From: Fulvimarina endophytica
GTDB lineage: Bacteria > Pseudomonadota > Alphaproteobacteria > Rhizobiales > Rhizobiaceae
Assembly (NCBI RefSeq): GCF_003403015.1
Contig: NZ_QURL01000001.1
Coordinates: 248,001-312,000, forward strand
Direction: 5' to 3'
Length of the DNA: 64,000 nt
The first letter of the stretch is position 1; every line of letters starts with the position of its first letter. Below are positions 9,897 through 19,170 of this stretch, one piece after another. Below the pieces are notes generated by a model. It saw only the letters and a list, made by a program, of their open reading frames with translations. It did not search any database and was not told the origin of the DNA. A program made the translations under genes and the position numbers.

Positions 9897-11780
9897 TCAG
9901 GCCCGCCCGAGCGCTTTCGCCTTTTCCGGGTCGAGCCACCAGAGGCTTTCGATCGGCCAACCGTAATCGGGCTTCTGCTCGGCAAAGCCGAACATGTCCC
10001 AATAGGCGAGGCGATGGGAGCCGGCCGTAATATTGGGCAGCCAATCGAGGCGCCAGCGAAGGACCCGGTCGAGCGCCCTGAGGACCGTGACGAGTTCCTC
10101 GCGCGACTGGACCTGCGACACCTTGGCGATGAGACTGTCCACCGCCTCGCTCTTCATGCCGGGATAGTTGCGGCCGCCGGGCCGGTCCACTGTCTCGGAG
10201 CCGAAAAGGGTTGCGAGGCCCTCGCTGGTCGGCGTCGGCGACATCCCGAAGGCGGCCAGCACCATGTCGAACTCGAACGCGTTGATGCGGCGCTGATACT
10301 GGGCTCCGTCGACGAGACGGATCGATGCGTCGACGCCGATCCGCCGAAGCGTCTCCATGAATTTCGAGTAGACGCGTTCCTGCTCGGCGCCGAAGGTCAG
10401 GAATTCCAGCCGGAACACCTCGCCCTGCGCATTCTGCATGCGCCCGTTCGTGAAGGTCCAGCCCGCCTTGCCGAACAGTTCGATCGCCCGGCGCAGCGCG
10501 CGCCGATCGAGCCCCGAACCGTCGCTGACGGGCTGCACCCACACCTCGCCGAACACCTCGTCCGGCACCTTGCCGCGAAGCGGCTCGAGCAGCGCAAGTT
10601 CCGCCTCGCCGGGTTCGCCTTCGGCCACGAATTCCGAACCCTGAAACGGCGATGGGGAATGGGTGCGCAAACCGAAGAGAAGATTCGCATTCGCCCATTC
10701 GAAGTCGAAACAGGTGTTGATCGCATGGCGCACATTGGCGTCGGCGAACCGGCTTCGACGCTGGTTGAGCGCCCAGCACTGGAATTTCGGTTGCTTCTCG
10801 GGCGGGAACTCCCGCTGGATCACCTCGCCCCGGCGAACGGCGGGGAAGGAATATCCGGTCGCCCAGTCCTTGGTGGTGAACTCCTCGCGCACATGGATCA
10901 GACCCTTGCGAAAGGCTTCGAATGCGGGCTGGCGATCCCGGAAGAAATCGATGCGGAGCGTCTGGAAATGATTGAGACCTTTCGCGAAACCGAGGTCCTT
11001 CGCCCAGTAGTCGGCCCGCTTCTCGTATTCGATGAAGGTGTTGAAGTCGTAGCGGCCGACCTCGTACTGGCCGGACCCGGGAATCACCTCGTCGGTCAGG
11101 CGTTCGAGATCGCGGTCCGCGAAGAAGGCGTGCGGCACGATGGGGATGCCGAGCGCCGACAGCGCATCCCGGTAGTTCTGGTTCGCCGACATGACGAGCC
11201 GGACCGTGCCGGCATCTATCGCCTCCACTCGCTCCACATTGGCGAGTGCCACGACGAGGCTCGGATGGCCCTTCTGCTTGAACGTCTCGTAGGAGAACAC
11301 GACGTCGTCCGCCGTCACCTGCGCGCCGGTCGAGAAGCGGGCCTGCGGGCGCAACTCGAAGGTGAAGGTGAGCCGATCCTCCGAAACGGAGACGGTCTCG
11401 GCGAGCGCGCAATAGCTCGAATCCGGCTCGTCGAGCGAACCGGTCATCAGGGAATCGTAGAGGAATTCGATGCGCGGCGGCGCATTGCCCTGGAGTACGA
11501 AAGTGTTCAGCGTATCGAAGGCGACCGGCGACTGGTTCAGGATCCAGTTCGGAACCGCGAAGTTCAGCTGCCCGCCCTGATGGGCATCCACATTGGCATA
11601 GCGGAATTGGGAAAAGCCGGCCTGGTAGGCAAGCTCGCCGAAGGACGAGAGGCCATGCAGCGGCGTTCCGGTTCGGATATCGGCAAGCGCCTCGCGAAGC
11701 GGCAGGGCGAGGCCGGCGGCTGCGCCGAAGACAAGCTTGCCGAAGCCGCGGCGGCTCAGCGTGGACAGGGCGGTTCCCAT
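9897..11780 (-). CDS. yejA: Periplasmic peptide-binding protein (YejA-like, SBP family 5) with twin-arginine signal
   Basis: Second substrate-binding protein of the Yej importer, 627 residues. The ATG at 11780 shares one base with the preceding stop (TGATG), so the two binding proteins are translationally coupled. The N terminus TLSRRGFGKLVFGAAAGLAL fits a Tat signal (S-R-R-x-F-x-K plus a weakly hydrophobic segment), which would mean export in folded form. The body shows SBP_bac_5 features: TFELRPQARFSTGAQVTADDV, GSGQYEVGRYD and NVRHAINTCFDFEW. The Tat assignment is inferred from the motif only. Confidence 0.9.
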   Translation of the reverse strand: MGTALSTLSRRGFGKLVFGAAAGLALPLREALADIRTGTPLHGLSSFGELAYQAGFSQFRYANVDAHQGGQLNFAVPNWILNQSPVAFDTLNTFVLQGNAPPRIEFLYDSLMTGSLDEPDSSYCALAETVSVSEDRLTFTFELRPQARFSTGAQVTADDVVFSYETFKQKGHPSLVVALANVERVEAIDAGTVRLVMSANQNYRDALSALGIPIVPHAFFADRDLERLTDEVIPGSGQYEVGRYDFNTFIEYEKRADYWAKDLGFAKGLNHFQTLRIDFFRDRQPAFEAFRKGLIHVREEFTTKDWATGYSFPAVRRGEVIQREFPPEKQPKFQCWALNQRRSRFADANVRHAINTCFDFEWANANLLFGLRTHSPSPFQGSEFVAEGEPGEAELALLEPLRGKVPDEVFGEVWVQPVSDGSGLDRRALRRAIELFGKAGWTFTNGRMQNAQGEVFRLEFLTFGAEQERVYSKFMETLRRIGVDASIRLVDGAQYQRRINAFEFDMVLAAFGMSPTPTSEGLATLFGSETVDRPGGRNYPGMKSEAVDSLIAKVSQVQSREELVTVLRALDRVLRWRLDWLPNITAGSHRLAYWDMFGFAEQKPDYGWPIESLWWLDPEKAKALGRA

Positions 11781-13876
11781 CAATTGCCCGCCGACGGTGC
11801 GCCGGCCTCGCTCTCGGCCGCCTTCGTCCACCAAGAGAAAGGATCGATCCCCGAATAGGCCGGGCCGTTCTCGGGCATCCCGAACTTGTCCCAATAGGCG
11901 AGCCAGTCCTCGGTCTTGTTCCACTGAGGCACGACGTAATACTCCCACAGCATCACGCGATCCATCGCCCGTGTCGCTGCCACCAAGTCTTCCCGGTTTT
12001 CGGCATAGACGATCGCGTCGATGAGCTTGTCGACGACCGGGTTCTCGACGCCGGCATAATTCCGGCTTCCGGGCGTTTCGGCGGCCTGGGTCGAGAAGAA
12101 GTCGCGCTGCTCGTTGCCGGGCGAGAGCGATTGCGGATAGTAGCGCATTCCAACCATTTCGAAGTCGAAATTGCGCAGGCGCTCCACATACTGGTTCGTG
12201 TCCACGATCCGGATGTTCACGTCGATGCCGAGACGGCGCAGGTCGCGTGCATAGGGCTCGAGCGTCCGCGTATCGCGCGGATCGCTGCCCAGCATCTCGA
12301 TCGAGAACTGCTCGCCCGTCGAGGCGTCGACAAGGCGATTGCCGCGCAGCTCGTAGCCGGCCTTCCGGAAGAGATCCAGAGCTTCGCGCAGATAGGTCCG
12401 CGCGGCGGACCGGTCGGAATAGTCCGGGAGCGTGAACTCCTCGGTGAACACTTCTTCCGGGATCTCGGCGCGCATCGGTTCGAGAAGCTTCAACTCGCGC
12501 TCGCTCGGCAGACCGGTGGCCGCGAGTTCGCTGTTGTCGAAATAGCTCGTCTGACGCTTGTAGAGATCGTAGAAGAGCGTCCGGTTCATTTCCTGGAAGT
12601 TGTAGACGAGGGTCAGAGCCTTGCGAACGTCGCGGTCCTCGAACTTGTCGAGTCGGTTGTTCAGCACATAGGCCTGCATGGAGGCGACCTGTCCGTCGGG
12701 CACCTCCGTCTTGACGACCTGACCGTTCTGGGCTGCCGGGAAGTCATAGCCCTCCGCCCATTGCTGGGAGGAGTTCTCCAGCCGATAGTCTTCGAGCCCG
12801 CCCTTTTTGAACCCTTCCCAGGCCGCGTTCTGATCACGGAAATAGGTGTAGTGGATGCGCCCGAAATTGTAGCGGCCGACGCGGGTCGCTTTGTCCCAGC
12901 CCCAATAGTCCGGCACCCGCTCCCAATCCATCGATTGCCCGATCTGGAAACCGGCGATGCGATAGGGGCCGGAGCCAAGCGGCGGCACGGTGGTGGGCTG
13001 GCTGATGTCGCGCTTGTTGCCGTTCTCGTCCGTGCCTTCCCAGTAGTGTTTCGGCAGGACCGTCAGGTCGCCGACGATCTGCGGGAGTTCGCGGTTCCCG
13101 GTCTGGTCGAAGGTGAAGGTGACCTCGCGATCACCCGTCTTCTCCGCCTTGACGATGTTGCGATAGTAGGCGTTCCACTGGGGATGAAGCTCCTTCAGCG
13201 TCTCGAAGCTCCAGATGACGTCCTCGGCCGTGATCGGCTCACCGTCATGCCATCTGGCATCGGGGTCGAGACGATAGGTGGCCGAGGAGAAGTCCGGCGG
13301 ATAGGTCATCGCTTCCGCGATCATTGCATGGGACGTCGAGGGCTCGTCCGGCGACTGCTCGAAGAGGGTGTCGTAGAGGAGGCCCCCGCCGAAATTCGGC
13401 AGGCCGGCGGCCGGCGTGCCCCGCACGATGAAGGGATTGAAGCTGTCGAAGGTCCCGATCGCGATCTGGTTGAGGGTGCCGCCGACCGGCGCATCGGGAT
13501 TGACGTAGTCGTAATGCTTGAAATCGTCGGGATATTTCGATGTGCCGATGAGCGAAACGGAGCTGTGCCACTCGCCGGCCCGCGCCGCCATCTCCGACGT
13601 CTCGCCGCTGGCCGCATCCGTGGCCTGCGAGGACGCCGCGTCTTGCGGAGCAGGCTGCGCCTCGGGCGCCGACCGAGCGTCGGCGCTGCCTTGCATCCGG
13701 TTCGCTTCGTCCATGCCCGTTTGGCCGTCGGGCTGCGCATTCGAGGGCTGGGCCCCTCCGCTCGATCCCTCAGTCTGCGCCGAAAGGGGACTGGCTGCAA
13801 GAACGAGAGCGGATGCGGCCGTAAGGAGAGTGGTGCGGATCGAAAGCTTGAAGGCCAAAGGCATTTCCTTGCGCAT
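11780..13876 (-). CDS. yejA: Periplasmic peptide-binding protein (YejA-like, SBP family 5) with Sec signal
   Basis: First gene of the Yej operon, 698 residues. A Sec-type signal is seen (positive MRKEMPLAFKLSIR, hydrophobic TTLLTAASALVLAASPLSA, cleavage near AQ), followed by about 70 residues of low-complexity Gln/Ala/Ser/Gly linker before the folded domain at WHSSVSLIGTSKYPDDFKHYDYVNPDAP (first residues only are diagnostic). The SBP_bac_5 core has YRLDPDARWHDGEPITAEDV and GSGPYRIAGF. An internal ATG at 13864 is an alternative start. In related transporters this protein captures oligopeptides or microcin C-like compounds; the ligand here is unknown. Confidence 0.92.
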   Translation of the reverse strand: MRKEMPLAFKLSIRTTLLTAASALVLAASPLSAQTEGSSGGAQPSNAQPDGQTGMDEANRMQGSADARSAPEAQPAPQDAASSQATDAASGETSEMAARAGEWHSSVSLIGTSKYPDDFKHYDYVNPDAPVGGTLNQIAIGTFDSFNPFIVRGTPAAGLPNFGGGLLYDTLFEQSPDEPSTSHAMIAEAMTYPPDFSSATYRLDPDARWHDGEPITAEDVIWSFETLKELHPQWNAYYRNIVKAEKTGDREVTFTFDQTGNRELPQIVGDLTVLPKHYWEGTDENGNKRDISQPTTVPPLGSGPYRIAGFQIGQSMDWERVPDYWGWDKATRVGRYNFGRIHYTYFRDQNAAWEGFKKGGLEDYRLENSSQQWAEGYDFPAAQNGQVVKTEVPDGQVASMQAYVLNNRLDKFEDRDVRKALTLVYNFQEMNRTLFYDLYKRQTSYFDNSELAATGLPSERELKLLEPMRAEIPEEVFTEEFTLPDYSDRSAARTYLREALDLFRKAGYELRGNRLVDASTGEQFSIEMLGSDPRDTRTLEPYARDLRRLGIDVNIRIVDTNQYVERLRNFDFEMVGMRYYPQSLSPGNEQRDFFSTQAAETPGSRNYAGVENPVVDKLIDAIVYAENREDLVAATRAMDRVMLWEYYVVPQWNKTEDWLAYWDKFGMPENGPAYSGIDPFSWWTKAAESEAGAPSAGN

Positions 13877-13934
13877 GACGGGTGCGATCGGGACGGTTCT
13901 CGCCTGAACTTATGCCCTTCCTGAGACGGGAATG

Positions 13935-13958
13935 TCACGTGACCAAACGGTCATGTGA
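13935..13958. promoter_or_regulatory. Inverted repeat upstream of the Yej operon, candidate operator
   Basis: TCACGTGACC (13935-13944), spacer AAAC, then GGTCATGTGA (13949-13958) match as inverted repeats at 9 of 10 positions. The left arm is itself part of the 10-bp palindrome GTCACGTGAC. It lies about 60-80 bases upstream of the first yejA start, and TTGGTC on the minus strand could act as a -35. No T-run follows. The cognate regulator is unknown. Confidence 0.45.
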
Positions 13959-14000
13959 GAAGGGCTTCGTGCTTCGTCTCTCTTCAAGAACCAAACGAAA

Positions 14001-14028
14001 AAGCCCCGGCGCTCGCGCGCCGGGGCTT
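14001..14028 (-). terminator. Rho-independent terminator after the cytochrome c gene
   Basis: Perfect 12-bp stem (14001-14012 with 14017-14028), 4-nt loop, followed on the minus strand by TTTCGTTTGG. It separates the cytochrome gene from the downstream Yej operon, so the latter must have its own promoter between about 13877 and 14000. Confidence 0.88.
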
Positions 14029-14051
14029 GGATGTGTTCGGGATCGGAAGAT

Positions 14052-15242
14052 TTACTTCTGCGATCCGTCCTCGTTGAACTGGTTGAGGTAGGCGATCACG
14101 TTGTCGATGTCTTCCTGGCTCTTCAGACCGGCGAACGCCATCTTCGTGCCGGACACGGTGCCGCGGGGGTCGGCAAGCCATTCGCTCATCAGCTCGTGGG
14201 TCCACTGGTCCTTGTCCGCCGCCCATTCGGTGAAGGCGGCAGAGAAGGAGTAGCCTTCGACGGCGGCGGGCTTCTCCGACAGGACGCCGTTCAGTTCGGG
14301 ACCGATGCCGTTGCCGGCACCTTCGCCGACCTTGTGGCAGGCCTGACAACGGCGGAAGATGTTGGCGCCTGCCTCCGGATCGCCCGAGACGGCGACGACG
14401 TCCCCGCCCGCAGCCGCGGCCTGATCGTCCGAACCCGTGGCGCTTTCGGCGGCGCCATCGGCTGCGGGCGCATCCTGTTCCTGAACCTCGTTGGCGCGCG
14501 TCTCAGGCTGATTCTCGTCGCTGAGGACGGGAGCCTGATCCTGGCCGGGCATGGCCGAGCCCGTGTCGGGATCGGTCGTCCCGGGGGCCTGCGGATTGGA
14601 GGCCTCGTCGCTCGCGCTCATATTGGACGTCGTGCCCGGGTTCTGGGTGTCTCCCGCCCCGGCTTCGGCGACGGCCTCGCCTTCGGCAGGCGCTTCCGGC
14701 AGCGGAGCCGGATTTTCCGCGAGCGAGCGAAGGTAGAGAATCGTGTCGGCACGGTCCTGCGGATCGCGGATGCCCGCAAAGCCCATCTTCGTTCCGCTGA
14801 TGTAGCTCTTGGGGTTCTCGAGGAAGTGGTCGAGGTGCTCGTAATCCCAGACGACCGAACCGCCTTCGGAGAAGTCGGCCATCGCGCTCGAATAGTCGAA
14901 GCCTTCGTGGCTCGCGATCGGACGGTCGACGACGCCCCAGAGGCCAGGGCCTGTCTGGTTGGCGCCATCCGGGTCCGCGGAATGACAGGCGCTGCACTTG
15001 CGGAAATCGCTCGCGCCGGCTTCGAGATTGGCGTTCTGCAGCCGCGCGGCGATCGGTGCGACGGCCTCTGCTTCGGCTCCACCCTCTCCGCCCTCGCCCG
15101 ATTCGGCGACAACGATCTCGTAGCCCGGCGTTTCAGGTTTTTCCGGGTGGAAGATACCTTCAGCAACCAAGCTTCCGCCGAACATCAGGAAGATCGTACC
15201 CAGCACGGCGCCGGAAATCTTGTTGAATTGCCACGAGTTCAT
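14052..15242 (-). CDS. Membrane-anchored two-haem cytochrome c (CycM-like, duplicated domain)
   Basis: Electron carrier tethered to the inner membrane on the periplasmic side, 396 residues. One N-terminal helix (about 10-30) serves as uncleaved anchor. There are two class I cytochrome c domains: CSACH at 83-87 with axial Met153 in SGTKMGFAG, and CQACH at 299-303 with axial Met368 in SGTKMAFAG. Between them lies a ~100-residue Pro/Ala/Glu/Gln-rich linker. CycM proteins that feed cytochrome oxidase usually have one such domain of about 180 residues, so this looks like an internal duplication or fusion. GAGGAGGGAA precedes the ATG. Monocistronic, divergent from kdsB. Confidence 0.88.
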   Translation of the reverse strand: MNSWQFNKISGAVLGTIFLMFGGSLVAEGIFHPEKPETPGYEIVVAESGEGGEGGAEAEAVAPIAARLQNANLEAGASDFRKCSACHSADPDGANQTGPGLWGVVDRPIASHEGFDYSSAMADFSEGGSVVWDYEHLDHFLENPKSYISGTKMGFAGIRDPQDRADTILYLRSLAENPAPLPEAPAEGEAVAEAGAGDTQNPGTTSNMSASDEASNPQAPGTTDPDTGSAMPGQDQAPVLSDENQPETRANEVQEQDAPAADGAAESATGSDDQAAAAGGDVVAVSGDPEAGANIFRRCQACHKVGEGAGNGIGPELNGVLSEKPAAVEGYSFSAAFTEWAADKDQWTHELMSEWLADPRGTVSGTKMAFAGLKSQEDIDNVIAYLNQFNEDGSQK

Positions 15243-15451
15243 TGGCGGGACATTCCCTCCTCATACGACCGGGTTGAGATCCGGCGTCAGTCCACGAAAG
15301 TGTCGCGGAACCTATGGGTTTTGCTTACCGCAGGCAACAGCGTTATGACGCGCCCGCACAAGACCTTTTGTCACCGCGACGGCCATCCATCAAGCCGAAG
15401 AAGCTTACCGTTCCGTTCGTTCCGGCAACTTCACGAGCAGGCAGAGACCGC

Positions 15452-16186
15452 ATGAACACACTCGTCATCATCCCAGCGCGCATCGGCTCCACGCGTCTGC
15501 CCCGCAAGGCGCTCGCAACGATTGCCGGGAAGGCCATGGTGGTCCAGGTCGCAGAGCGCGCGAGGGAAGCCGATATCGGCCGGATCGCGATCGCCACGGA
15601 CGACCGCGAGATCGCGAAGGTCGTGACGGAGGCGGGCTTCGAGGCGGTGATGACGAGCCCCGATCATCCGTCCGGTTCCGACCGGATTCATGAGGCTCTG
15701 CGTCATCTCGACCCGGCCGGCGACGTCGACACGATCGTCAACCTGCAGGGCGACCTGCCGACCATCGATCCCGCTCTCGTGCGCGCCGTCGTCGAGCCGT
15801 TCGAGGATCGCGATTGCGAGATCGCGACCCTCGGCGTCGAGATCGAGGACGAGGCGGAGGCGCGCGATCCCGACGTCGTGAAGATCGTGGGGACGCCGAT
15901 CACCGACACGCGGTTGCGCGCTCTCTACTTCACCCGTGCAACCGCGCCCTACGGAGACGGGCCGCTCTATCACCACGTGGGGATCTACGCCTATCGCCGC
16001 TCGAGTCTCGCCCGCTTCATCGCGCTCGGCGCCTCCACGCTCGAACGGCGCGAGAAGCTGGAGCAGCTGCGCGCGATCGAGGCCGGTATGCGGATCGACG
16101 TCGAACTGGTGAAGACCCTGCCCCTCGGCGTCGACGCTCCCCAGCATCTGGAGCGGGCGCGCGCGATCCTGGAGGCCGGAGCATGA
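15452..16186 (+). CDS. kdsB: 3-deoxy-manno-octulosonate cytidylyltransferase
   Basis: Activates Kdo to CMP-Kdo for lipopolysaccharide inner-core synthesis. The 244-residue product starts [21 protein letters not shown] with the nucleotide-binding P-loop-like [10 protein letters not shown], then [24 protein letters not shown] and [10 protein letters not shown], all family hallmarks. The ATG at 15452 is chosen over upstream in-frame codons because it matches the family N terminus and follows GCAGAGA. The stop overlaps the pheA start by four bases (ATGA), so both genes are coupled. Confidence 0.95.
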   Translation: MNTLVIIPARIGSTRLPRKALATIAGKAMVVQVAERAREADIGRIAIATDDREIAKVVTEAGFEAVMTSPDHPSGSDRIHEALRHLDPAGDVDTIVNLQGDLPTIDPALVRAVVEPFEDRDCEIATLGVEIEDEAEARDPDVVKIVGTPITDTRLRALYFTRATAPYGDGPLYHHVGIYAYRRSSLARFIALGASTLERREKLEQLRAIEAGMRIDVELVKTLPLGVDAPQHLERARAILEAGA

Positions 16187-17055
16187 GCGCGGACAAGCCC
16201 ATCATCGCATTCCAGGGCGAGCGCGGCGCCAATTCCGACATGGCCTGCGAGACCGTCTACGGCGATACGATGACGCCGCTGCCGTGCCCCACTTTCGACG
16301 ACGCCTTCGCGGTAGTGAAGAACGGCGAGGCGGAGCGCGCGATGATCCCCATCGAGAACACGCTCGCCGGACGCGTCGCCGATATCCACCATCTGATGCC
16401 GAATTCCGGCCTGAGGATCATCGGCGAGCATTTCATGCCGATCCATTTCCAGCTGATGGCTCTTCCCGGCGTATCGCGCAACGAGATCACCGCCGTGAAA
16501 AGCCATATCCACGCCCTCGGCCAATGTCGGAACTACCTGCGGCGCAACGGATGGAAGCCGCTCAATGCCGGCGACACGGCGGGGGCCGCGCGCGAGGTCC
16601 GCGATCTGCAGAACCGGGCCCATGCAGCGCTCGCGCCCGAACTTGCTGCGGGCTATTACGGGCTCGAGATCCTCGAGCGCAATGTCGAGGACTCGGCCGA
16701 CAACGTGACCCGGTTCGTCATTCTGGAGCGTCCCGGCGCCGGGGACGACCCCCGCGCCGGCTGGGCGGACGCCTCGAAGACCTGCGTGACCACCTTCATC
16801 TTCGAGGTCCGCAATATCCCGGCGGCCCTCTACAAGGCCCTCGGCGGATTTGCGACGAACGGCCTCAACATGACCAAGCTCGAAAGCTACCAGCTCGGCG
16901 GTAAGTTCGTGGCGACGCAATTTTATGCGGATGTCGAGGGGCATCCCGATCACGACAATCTGGCGCTCGCTCTGGAGGAACTCCGGTTCTTCACCGAGAA
17001 GGTCGAAATTCTGGGTGTCTACGAGGCGTCGGCCGATCGCAGAAGCATGAGCTGA
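16183..17055 (+). CDS. pheA: Prephenate dehydratase with C-terminal ACT domain
   Basis: Converts prephenate to phenylpyruvate for phenylalanine synthesis; monofunctional (290 residues, no chorismate mutase domain). The catalytic domain ends in NVTRFVIL with the T-R-F motif at 176-178. The C-terminal ACT domain (about 200-275) has [19 protein letters not shown], the region that binds phenylalanine for feedback inhibition in this family. It begins within the kdsB stop (ATGA overlap). About 125 bases without a recognised feature follow before dusA. Confidence 0.95.
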   Translation: MSADKPIIAFQGERGANSDMACETVYGDTMTPLPCPTFDDAFAVVKNGEAERAMIPIENTLAGRVADIHHLMPNSGLRIIGEHFMPIHFQLMALPGVSRNEITAVKSHIHALGQCRNYLRRNGWKPLNAGDTAGAAREVRDLQNRAHAALAPELAAGYYGLEILERNVEDSADNVTRFVILERPGAGDDPRAGWADASKTCVTTFIFEVRNIPAALYKALGGFATNGLNMTKLESYQLGGKFVATQFYADVEGHPDHDNLALALEELRFFTEKVEILGVYEASADRRSMS

Positions 17056-17181
17056 TCGGCGGTCACGAAGCGGGAGACGTCTTTGCTCCCGATCAGGCAA
17101 GTCTCCGACGTCGAAGACCGGAGGCGCGATCGTCCGTGTCCGGTCTTAAGATGCCGGACATCCGCAGGAAGAGAAACAGCG

Positions 17182-18207
17182 ATGACCATCACGTCCAGCG
17201 ACAGTCCCTATCGATCGAGGCCGGTCTTCGCAGTTGCCCCTATGATTGACTGGACGGATCGGCATTGTCGCTTCTTTCACCGTCAGCTCTCGGCGCATGC
17301 GCTGCTCTATACCGAGATGGTGGTCGCCGATGCGATCATTCACGGGCCTCGCGATCGACTTCTGGCCTTCGACGAGGCCGAGCATCCCGTCGCCCTGCAG
17401 GTGGGCGGCTCGGACCCGCGCAAGCTCGCCGAAGCCGTTCGGATCGCCAGATCCTACGGGTACGACGAGTTCGGCCTCAATGTCGGCTGTCCCTCGGACC
17501 GGGTCCAGTCCGGCACCTTCGGCGCCTGCCTCATGCGCGAGCCCGGCCTCGTGGGCGACTGTCTCGCGGCCATGGTCGAGGCGGCGGACGGGGTCCCGGT
17601 CACGGTGAAGTGCCGTCTCGGCGTCGACGAACAGGATATCGAGCCGGCTCTCGACGATCTTGCGGATGCAGCCGTCGGGGCAGGGGTCGAGGCGATCTGG
17701 GTGCATGCCCGGAAGGCCTGGCTGAAGGGTCTCAGCCCCAAGGAGAACCGGGACATCCCGCCTCTCGACTATGACAGGGTCGGGCGGCTGAAGGCGCGGC
17801 TGCCTTCGGTTTTCGTCGGTCTCAACGGCGGTATCGGCTCGCTCGAGGAGGGGCGGGTTGCCATGGAGACCGGCGGGCTCGACGGCATCATGATGGGCCG
17901 AGCGGCCTATCAGACGCCGGATGTCCTTACCGATGTCGATCATGTCTTCTACCGCGCGGACCCGCGCCGATTCGATCATGGCGCACTCATCGCGACCATG
18001 GAGCGCTATGCCGCGCACCATATCGAAAACGGCGGGAAGCTGAACCAGGTGACGCGGCACATGATCGGCCTCTTCAACGGCCTGCCCGGCGCACGGCGCT
18101 GGCGGCAGATCCTCTCAACGCGATCCACGGATGCCGATGCGCATCCCGGCGTGATCGGCGAGGCCTTCGCGGAGATCCGGTTGCCTGCCGAGTTGTCCGC
18201 CGCCTGA
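17182..18207 (+). CDS. dusA: tRNA-dihydrouridine(20/20a) synthase
   Basis: FMN enzyme reducing uridine to dihydrouridine in the tRNA D-loop. The 341-residue protein has AVAPMIDWTDRHCRFF at the start of the TIM barrel, the proton-donor Cys103 in LNVGCPSDRV, and HARKAWLKGLSPKENR with IPPLDY, which is characteristic of the DusA subgroup. MMGRAAYQTP closes the FMN phosphate site. The ATG at 17182 follows AGGAAGAGA at good spacing, so upstream in-frame codons are not used. Confidence 0.95.
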   Translation: MTITSSDSPYRSRPVFAVAPMIDWTDRHCRFFHRQLSAHALLYTEMVVADAIIHGPRDRLLAFDEAEHPVALQVGGSDPRKLAEAVRIARSYGYDEFGLNVGCPSDRVQSGTFGACLMREPGLVGDCLAAMVEAADGVPVTVKCRLGVDEQDIEPALDDLADAAVGAGVEAIWVHARKAWLKGLSPKENRDIPPLDYDRVGRLKARLPSVFVGLNGGIGSLEEGRVAMETGGLDGIMMGRAAYQTPDVLTDVDHVFYRADPRRFDHGALIATMERYAAHHIENGGKLNQVTRHMIGLFNGLPGARRWRQILSTRSTDADAHPGVIGEAFAEIRLPAELSAA

Positions 18208-18326
18208 GAGGAACGAGGCGGGACGCTCCGCCTCGGCCTGAGGCTTGAGCGAGGGGTCCGGAACCATCTTCGGTGTGCGCGGCGGAAGACCATGCATGTT
18301 GCGCGTTTTCCGTCTATAGCGCTGGC

Positions 18327-19154
18327 ATGTTCCAGACGGTCGACCTTCACACCATCCTCGTCGTCGGCGGCGCGCTTGCCCTGGCATCGGGTCTCGCCGG
18401 TTTTCTCGCCGGGCTCTTCGGCATTGGCGGCGGGGCGATCTATGTGCCCGTCCTCTACCAGACCTATCAGTGGATCGGCATCTCGGAAGCCGTGGCGATG
18501 CATGTGGCGGTGGGGACGTCGATCGCGATCATCGTGCCGACCTCCCTGCGATCTTTGTTCGCTCACATGAAACATGATGCGGTCGACCGGCGCCTCCTGA
18601 AGGAGTGGTGCATCGCCGTCCCCGCCGGGTCGGTGACCGGGGCGTTCCTCGCCGCGAGCGCCTCGTCCACGACGCTGCGCGCGGTCTTCGCGGCGCTGGC
18701 CCTCGCGATCGGACTGAAGCTCCTCTTCGGTCGCATCGAATGGACGCTCGGGCGCGACCTGCCCGGCCTTGCCGGGCGCTCGATCGCTGGCGTGCTGATC
18801 GGGTTTCTGTCGGCCCTGATCGGCATCGGCGGCGGCGTTCTCAACAACACCTTCATGACCCTCTGGGGCCGGCCGATGATCCAGGCGGTGGCGACCAGCG
18901 CCGGCGTCGGCGCCCTTATCGCGGTGCCCGGTGTGGTGACCTATGTGGTCGGCGGCTGGAACGATCCGCTGCTTCCGCCCTACAGCCTCGGCTATGTCAG
19001 CCTTGCGACCGTCGCGCTGATCGCTCCGCTCTCCCTGATCGCCGTCCCGCTGGGCGCAGGGCTCGCCCACAGGCTTTCGCGCCGGCGGCTCGAGATCGGT
19101 TTCGGGATCTTCCTGATGATCGTCGCGGCCCGCTTCGCCTACAGCCTTGTCTGA
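18327..19154 (+). CDS. TauE/SafE family membrane permease
   Basis: Inner-membrane protein of about 275 residues with two homologous halves, each opening with a glycine-rich motif: LAGLFGIGGGAIYVPVL near the N terminus and LSALIGIGGGVLNNTFM in the middle. This repeat, and roughly eight hydrophobic segments, define the TauE/SafE (DUF81) family, whose members export sulfite or sulfoacetate or have unknown anion substrates. A GTG at 18273 could add 18 residues, but the helix pattern fits the ATG at 18327. No sulfur genes lie nearby, so the substrate is open. The end is only 16 bases from the convergent P450 gene. Confidence 0.88.
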   Translation: MFQTVDLHTILVVGGALALASGLAGFLAGLFGIGGGAIYVPVLYQTYQWIGISEAVAMHVAVGTSIAIIVPTSLRSLFAHMKHDAVDRRLLKEWCIAVPAGSVTGAFLAASASSTTLRAVFAALALAIGLKLLFGRIEWTLGRDLPGLAGRSIAGVLIGFLSALIGIGGGVLNNTFMTLWGRPMIQAVATSAGVGALIAVPGVVTYVVGGWNDPLLPPYSLGYVSLATVALIAPLSLIAVPLGAGLAHRLSRRRLEIGFGIFLMIVAARFAYSLV

Positions 19155-19170
19155 CGCGAACGCCGTCCCT

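Noticed and set aside
8290..11412. 1040-residue minus-strand frame across yejE, yejB and the second yejA
   Set aside because: It crosses three clearly recognised genes in another frame and is extremely Arg/Pro-rich, which is typical of out-of-frame translation in high-GC DNA.
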